The notes under the pieces are model-generated. The model searched no databases. It saw nothing but the letters and a program-made list of their open reading frames with translations, and was not told where the DNA came from. This document shows, piece after piece, positions 7,301 through 9,177 of a stretch of DNA of 9,177 bases. Source of the stretch: Halieaceae bacterium (GTDB taxonomy: Bacteria; Pseudomonadota; Gammaproteobacteria; Pseudomonadales; Halieaceae); NCBI GenBank assembly GCA_009886815.1, contig QXYP01000188.1, positions 8,016 through 17,192 of the forward strand, written 5' to 3'. How positions within the stretch are numbered: the stretch's first letter is position 1; the number at the start of each line of letters is the position of its first letter. The position numbers and the translations under genes are program-made.

Positions 7301-7315
7301 GACACGCGATTGCAA
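7288..7315 (-). promoter_or_regulatory. Candidate PhyH promoter overlapping the palindrome
   Basis: On the - strand, TTGCAA (7315-7310) and ATTAAT (7293-7288) are separated by 16 bases and resemble a sigma-70 -35/-10 pair. The -10 would sit within the palindrome arm, so a bound regulator would block RNA polymerase. TTGCAA is its own reverse complement, so it could also serve as the -35 of TetR, with TATCTC at 7334-7339 as a poor -10. Neither match is strong. Confidence 0.3.
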
Positions 7316-7343
7316 ATCCTGAACACTATCCCGTATCTCCCTT

Positions 7344-7985
7344 ATGGGTTTAACCGTGGCCCTAAAAGAAAACACAAAAGCGCCCTACCGAGCCACCAAA
7401 CGTTTGAAAGCGGCAGAAAGGCGCGGTCTCATTTTGGAGGCAGCTGCAACCATCTTATTGGAGAAGGGCTTTTCCGCACTTACCGTGCGTAATACATCGG
7501 AAGTCGCAGGCATTCGAATGGCGACGCTGCAGTATTACTTTCCAAGCCGCCAACACCTTTTTGAAGCAGCCTTTGGAAACATTGTCGACAAAGCATGGGC
7601 TGAAATGATGAACACGGCGGATCAACATGGCACTGTGGATGCGAAAGACCACCTCCAGCAGTTTGTCGAAGCCATGTGCGACTCAACGTTTAACAGCCCC
7701 TTAGTCGGCTTCTTTATTGAGCTGTGGGCTGCCGCAAGAGTGCACGCTTATGCCGCTGAAATTATGGTCAACTATTACGAGGAGGCGATCGTAGTCTTCA
7801 CAAAGCTGATAAGAGCGGCGCACCCAAAGCATAGCGTTCAAAAAAGCAGGCGATTGGCGACGCTGGCCCTATCAATAATTGAAGGGCAAACCGTGTTCAA
7901 TCAAATGGACGCACTCACCCCTAAACCTATGGGGATTCCTATTACTGTCGTAGTGGACACCATCATGGGACTCATCTCAGAGTAA
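7344..7985 (+). CDS. TetR/AcrR-family transcriptional regulator
   Basis: A 213-residue one-component repressor. The N-terminal DNA-binding domain covers about residues 25-72: helix AERRGLILEAAATILLEKGF, then the helix-turn-helix SALTVRNTSEVAGIRMATLQYYFPSRQHLFEAAF, with the family hallmark of a YYF motif after the recognition helix. The rest is an all-helical ligand and dimer domain without a motif that names the ligand. The start at 7344 has no Shine-Dalgarno, and the only nearby alternative is GTG at 7356 with equally weak context. The transcript may be leaderless or the gene poorly translated, which suits a repressor. It is divergent from the PhyH dioxygenase, with a 40-base palindrome between them. 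By the usual logic of such pairs it represses itself and the PhyH gene, and is released by the pathway substrate or product. Confidence 0.9.
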   Translation: MGLTVALKENTKAPYRATKRLKAAERRGLILEAAATILLEKGFSALTVRNTSEVAGIRMATLQYYFPSRQHLFEAAFGNIVDKAWAEMMNTADQHGTVDAKDHLQQFVEAMCDSTFNSPLVGFFIELWAAARVHAYAAEIMVNYYEEAIVVFTKLIRAAHPKHSVQKSRRLATLALSIIEGQTVFNQMDALTPKPMGIPITVVVDTIMGLISE

Positions 7986-8168
7986 AATAAAGCGCGACAT
8001 ACCCATCAGGCTTACCCACATCATCTAAGCGTTGGCATAAATCGACCTGTAGAGATCATTACCCGAAGTCGAACACTCGCCAGATTCTCAGCCGTAACAA
8101 CAAAGCGAAAACGTTGACGTAAAAACACCTTCAGTGACAGTACGCACGCCAAACTTTGATTGCGCCAT

Positions 8169-8190
8169 AAAAAAACCCACCGAAGGTGGG
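8169..8190 (-). terminator. Rho-independent terminator of the PDZ lipoprotein gene
   Basis: Read on the - strand this is CCCACC-TTC-GGTGGG followed by seven Ts (8175-8169), a classic intrinsic terminator about 60 bases past the stop codon at 8251. In the + direction the hairpin is followed only by CTTTGATT, so it would end TetR transcripts weakly at best. Confidence 0.85.
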
Positions 8191-8208
8191 CTTTGATTGA
8201 TACTAGTC

Positions 8209-8237
8209 CGACTGCAAAGATTCACTACTGGCAGTCG
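8209..8237. repeat. Inverted repeat in the 3' untranslated region of the PDZ gene
   Basis: CGACTGC (8209-8215) and GCAGTCG (8231-8237) pair perfectly across a 15-base loop, just after the PDZ gene stop and before its terminator. It could protect the transcript 3' end or be chance. The rest of 7986-8250 holds no gene that I can see. Confidence 0.4.
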
Positions 8238-8250
8238 AACTTTAAGCAAC

Positions 8251-9021
8251 TTAACGACTAATATTCCACCCTGCCTGCTCTAACGCAAAGCGATCTTCGC
8301 TGAGGCTAGCCACAGTACTTACTTGACCCGCATCGTTGAAAACAAATCGTGTTACCACATGAGTGTCTACCGGCAAGCCCGAATTCTCATCGGTATCCCA
8401 GTTTTGAGTCCAGACATAAACCACGTCACCATCACCAACCGCTTCATGTAACTCCCACTTATCGGGGGCCCAGTTTTCACCGTCGCCTGTGGCCATCCAC
8501 TCTAAACTCTGTGCCTTGGAAATCGGTGTGGCAATGACGCCGCGGGTGACCGCTATTTCCATGGTCTCCTCACCGCGAAGAATAACGGCCTCCACCACTT
8601 CCCCGGGCTTTCCGCGAAAATCCAGCTTATCCATGTTGGCTTCGTTCACTTCAACACCACGGACCGAGACAAATTCGTCTCCTGCTTGTAAAACCTCAGC
8701 GGCTGGGCTTTCTGGCGTAACCGTACCCACAATCATACGACCCTCGCCATCTGAAGGATCCCAGGTGAAGCCAAAACCCACGTAACGACTGCGCATCATT
8801 TGCCCGTCATCGGCCATCAACGATGTTACCGCCGCCAAACCCTCGGCCTGCCCCGTACTCATGGCTGTTACCCACTGTTTAGCCGTCTCAATATTGGGAT
8901 TCACCGCAGGCGCAGCCTCTTGGGCGATGGGGGCTTCATTACCGCCGCAAGCCGCGAGTGACAGAACCGCAATAGCACTCACCGTCTTTAAGCTACGCTG
9001 CATTGTTGTATTTTTTTTCAT
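8251..9021 (-). CDS. Lipoprotein with PDZ domain set into an NTF2/SnoaL-like fold
   Basis: A 256-residue predicted lipoprotein. The signal is MKKNTTMQRSLKTVSAIAVLSLAAC with the lipobox LAAC (Cys25) followed by GGNEAP, so it should be anchored in the envelope. Residues about 43-76 (NIETAKQWVTAMSTGQAEGLAAVTSLMADDGQMM) look like the first helices and strand of an NTF2/SnoaL fold. Residues about 79-165 form a PDZ domain: YVGFGFTW, then GTVTPESPAAEVLQAGDEFVSVRGVEV and a final strand EETMEIAVTR. Residues about 168-245 (ISKAQSLEWMA, WELHEAVGDGDVVYVWTQNWDT, VVTRFVFNDAGQVSTVASL) look like the remaining NTF2 helix and sheet. The ATG at 9021 has GGGG (9031-9028) six bases upstream and gives a clean signal peptide, unlike the upstream ATG at 9069. 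It is a single gene ending at the terminator 8169-8190. A role in binding peptide tails or ligands in the periplasm is likely, but the function is not known. Confidence 0.85.
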   Translation of the reverse strand: MKKNTTMQRSLKTVSAIAVLSLAACGGNEAPIAQEAAPAVNPNIETAKQWVTAMSTGQAEGLAAVTSLMADDGQMMRSRYVGFGFTWDPSDGEGRMIVGTVTPESPAAEVLQAGDEFVSVRGVEVNEANMDKLDFRGKPGEVVEAVILRGEETMEIAVTRGVIATPISKAQSLEWMATGDGENWAPDKWELHEAVGDGDVVYVWTQNWDTDENSGLPVDTHVVTRFVFNDAGQVSTVASLSEDRFALEQAGWNISR

Positions 9022-9033
9022 AGTTTTCCCCAG

Positions 9034-9078
9034 AGACTTGTTAAGTCTTTCAACCGTTGTCCAAAACACAATGTTTTG
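9034..9078. repeat. Two small inverted repeats in the leader of the PDZ gene
   Basis: AGACTT-GTT-AAGTCT (9034-9048) lies just upstream of the Shine-Dalgarno. CAAAAC-ACAAT-GTTTTG (9062-9078) lies between it and the candidate promoter. They could be an operator or leader hairpins. Six-base arms are short enough to occur by chance. Confidence 0.35.
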
Positions 9079-9090
9079 AAGCTGGGCTAA

Positions 9091-9119
9091 AATCTACGTC
9101 ATCACCACTAGGGATACAA
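9091..9119 (-). promoter_or_regulatory. Candidate promoter of the PDZ lipoprotein gene
   Basis: On the - strand, TTGTAT (9119-9114) and TAGATT (9096-9091) are separated by 17 bases, a fair sigma-70 match (3/6 and 4/6). It would give a leader of about 60 bases that contains the two small inverted repeats at 9034-9048 and 9062-9078. Confidence 0.35.
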
Positions 9120-9177
9120 CTACCGAGCTTTAGTGCTTGGTCAGACAGAAAAATACGATAGGCTTAGGGGCTAAGTA

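Noticed and set aside
7252..7326. PhyH start at 7326 (24 residues longer)
   Set aside because: It would translate the palindrome and has no supporting family similarity; the ATG at 7254 fits PhyH length and the operator position.
9163..9175. CTTAG-GGG-CTAAG inverted repeat at the window end
   Set aside because: Five-base arms at the edge with no context to interpret.

Overview
The window looks like an accessory or catabolic stretch of a Gram-negative bacterial chromosome. The evidence is a TonB-dependent outer-membrane receptor, two lipoprotein signal peptides, a twin-arginine-exported flavoprotein and moderate GC content. My guess is a marine gammaproteobacterium of the Halieaceae/Cellvibrionales kind. 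That is an inference from gene content, not from a marker gene.

Layout. On the + strand, 1-827 is the C-terminal barrel of a TonB-dependent receptor cut by the window edge. A terminator-like hairpin (862-886) follows, and then a type I arylsulfatase with a lipoprotein signal (838-2631) whose 5' end overlaps that hairpin. Converging on the sulfatase from the - strand is a compact three-gene set, read in the order exported SnoaL/NTF2-like protein (5791-5279), Tat-exported FAD oxidoreductase resembling spermidine dehydrogenases (5260-3305), and AhpD/carboxymuconolactone-decarboxylase-like protein (3251-2658). Gaps are 18 and 53 bases, so it is probably one operon. A 614-base stretch with no convincing gene (5792-6405) separates it from a PhyH-family Fe(II)/2-oxoglutarate dioxygenase (7254-6406, -). 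That gene is divergent from a TetR-family regulator (7344-7985, +), and between them lies a 40-base palindrome with 19-base perfect arms (7261-7300), the likely operator. The last gene (9021-8251, -) is a lipoprotein in which a PDZ domain appears to be inserted into an NTF2/SnoaL-like fold. It ends at a strong terminator (8169-8190).

How the parts may work together (inference). The receptor could import a bulky, possibly sulfated compound and the sulfatase could desulfate it in the envelope. The exported flavoenzyme with its SnoaL-like partner could oxidise it, and the cytoplasmic AhpD-like and PhyH enzymes could carry out further steps. The TetR protein probably controls at least the PhyH gene. 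No gene identifies the substrate. The points most worth checking are the very long palindrome, the PDZ-in-NTF2 lipoprotein, the exported SnoaL/flavoenzyme pair, and the terminator hairpin at the sulfatase start.
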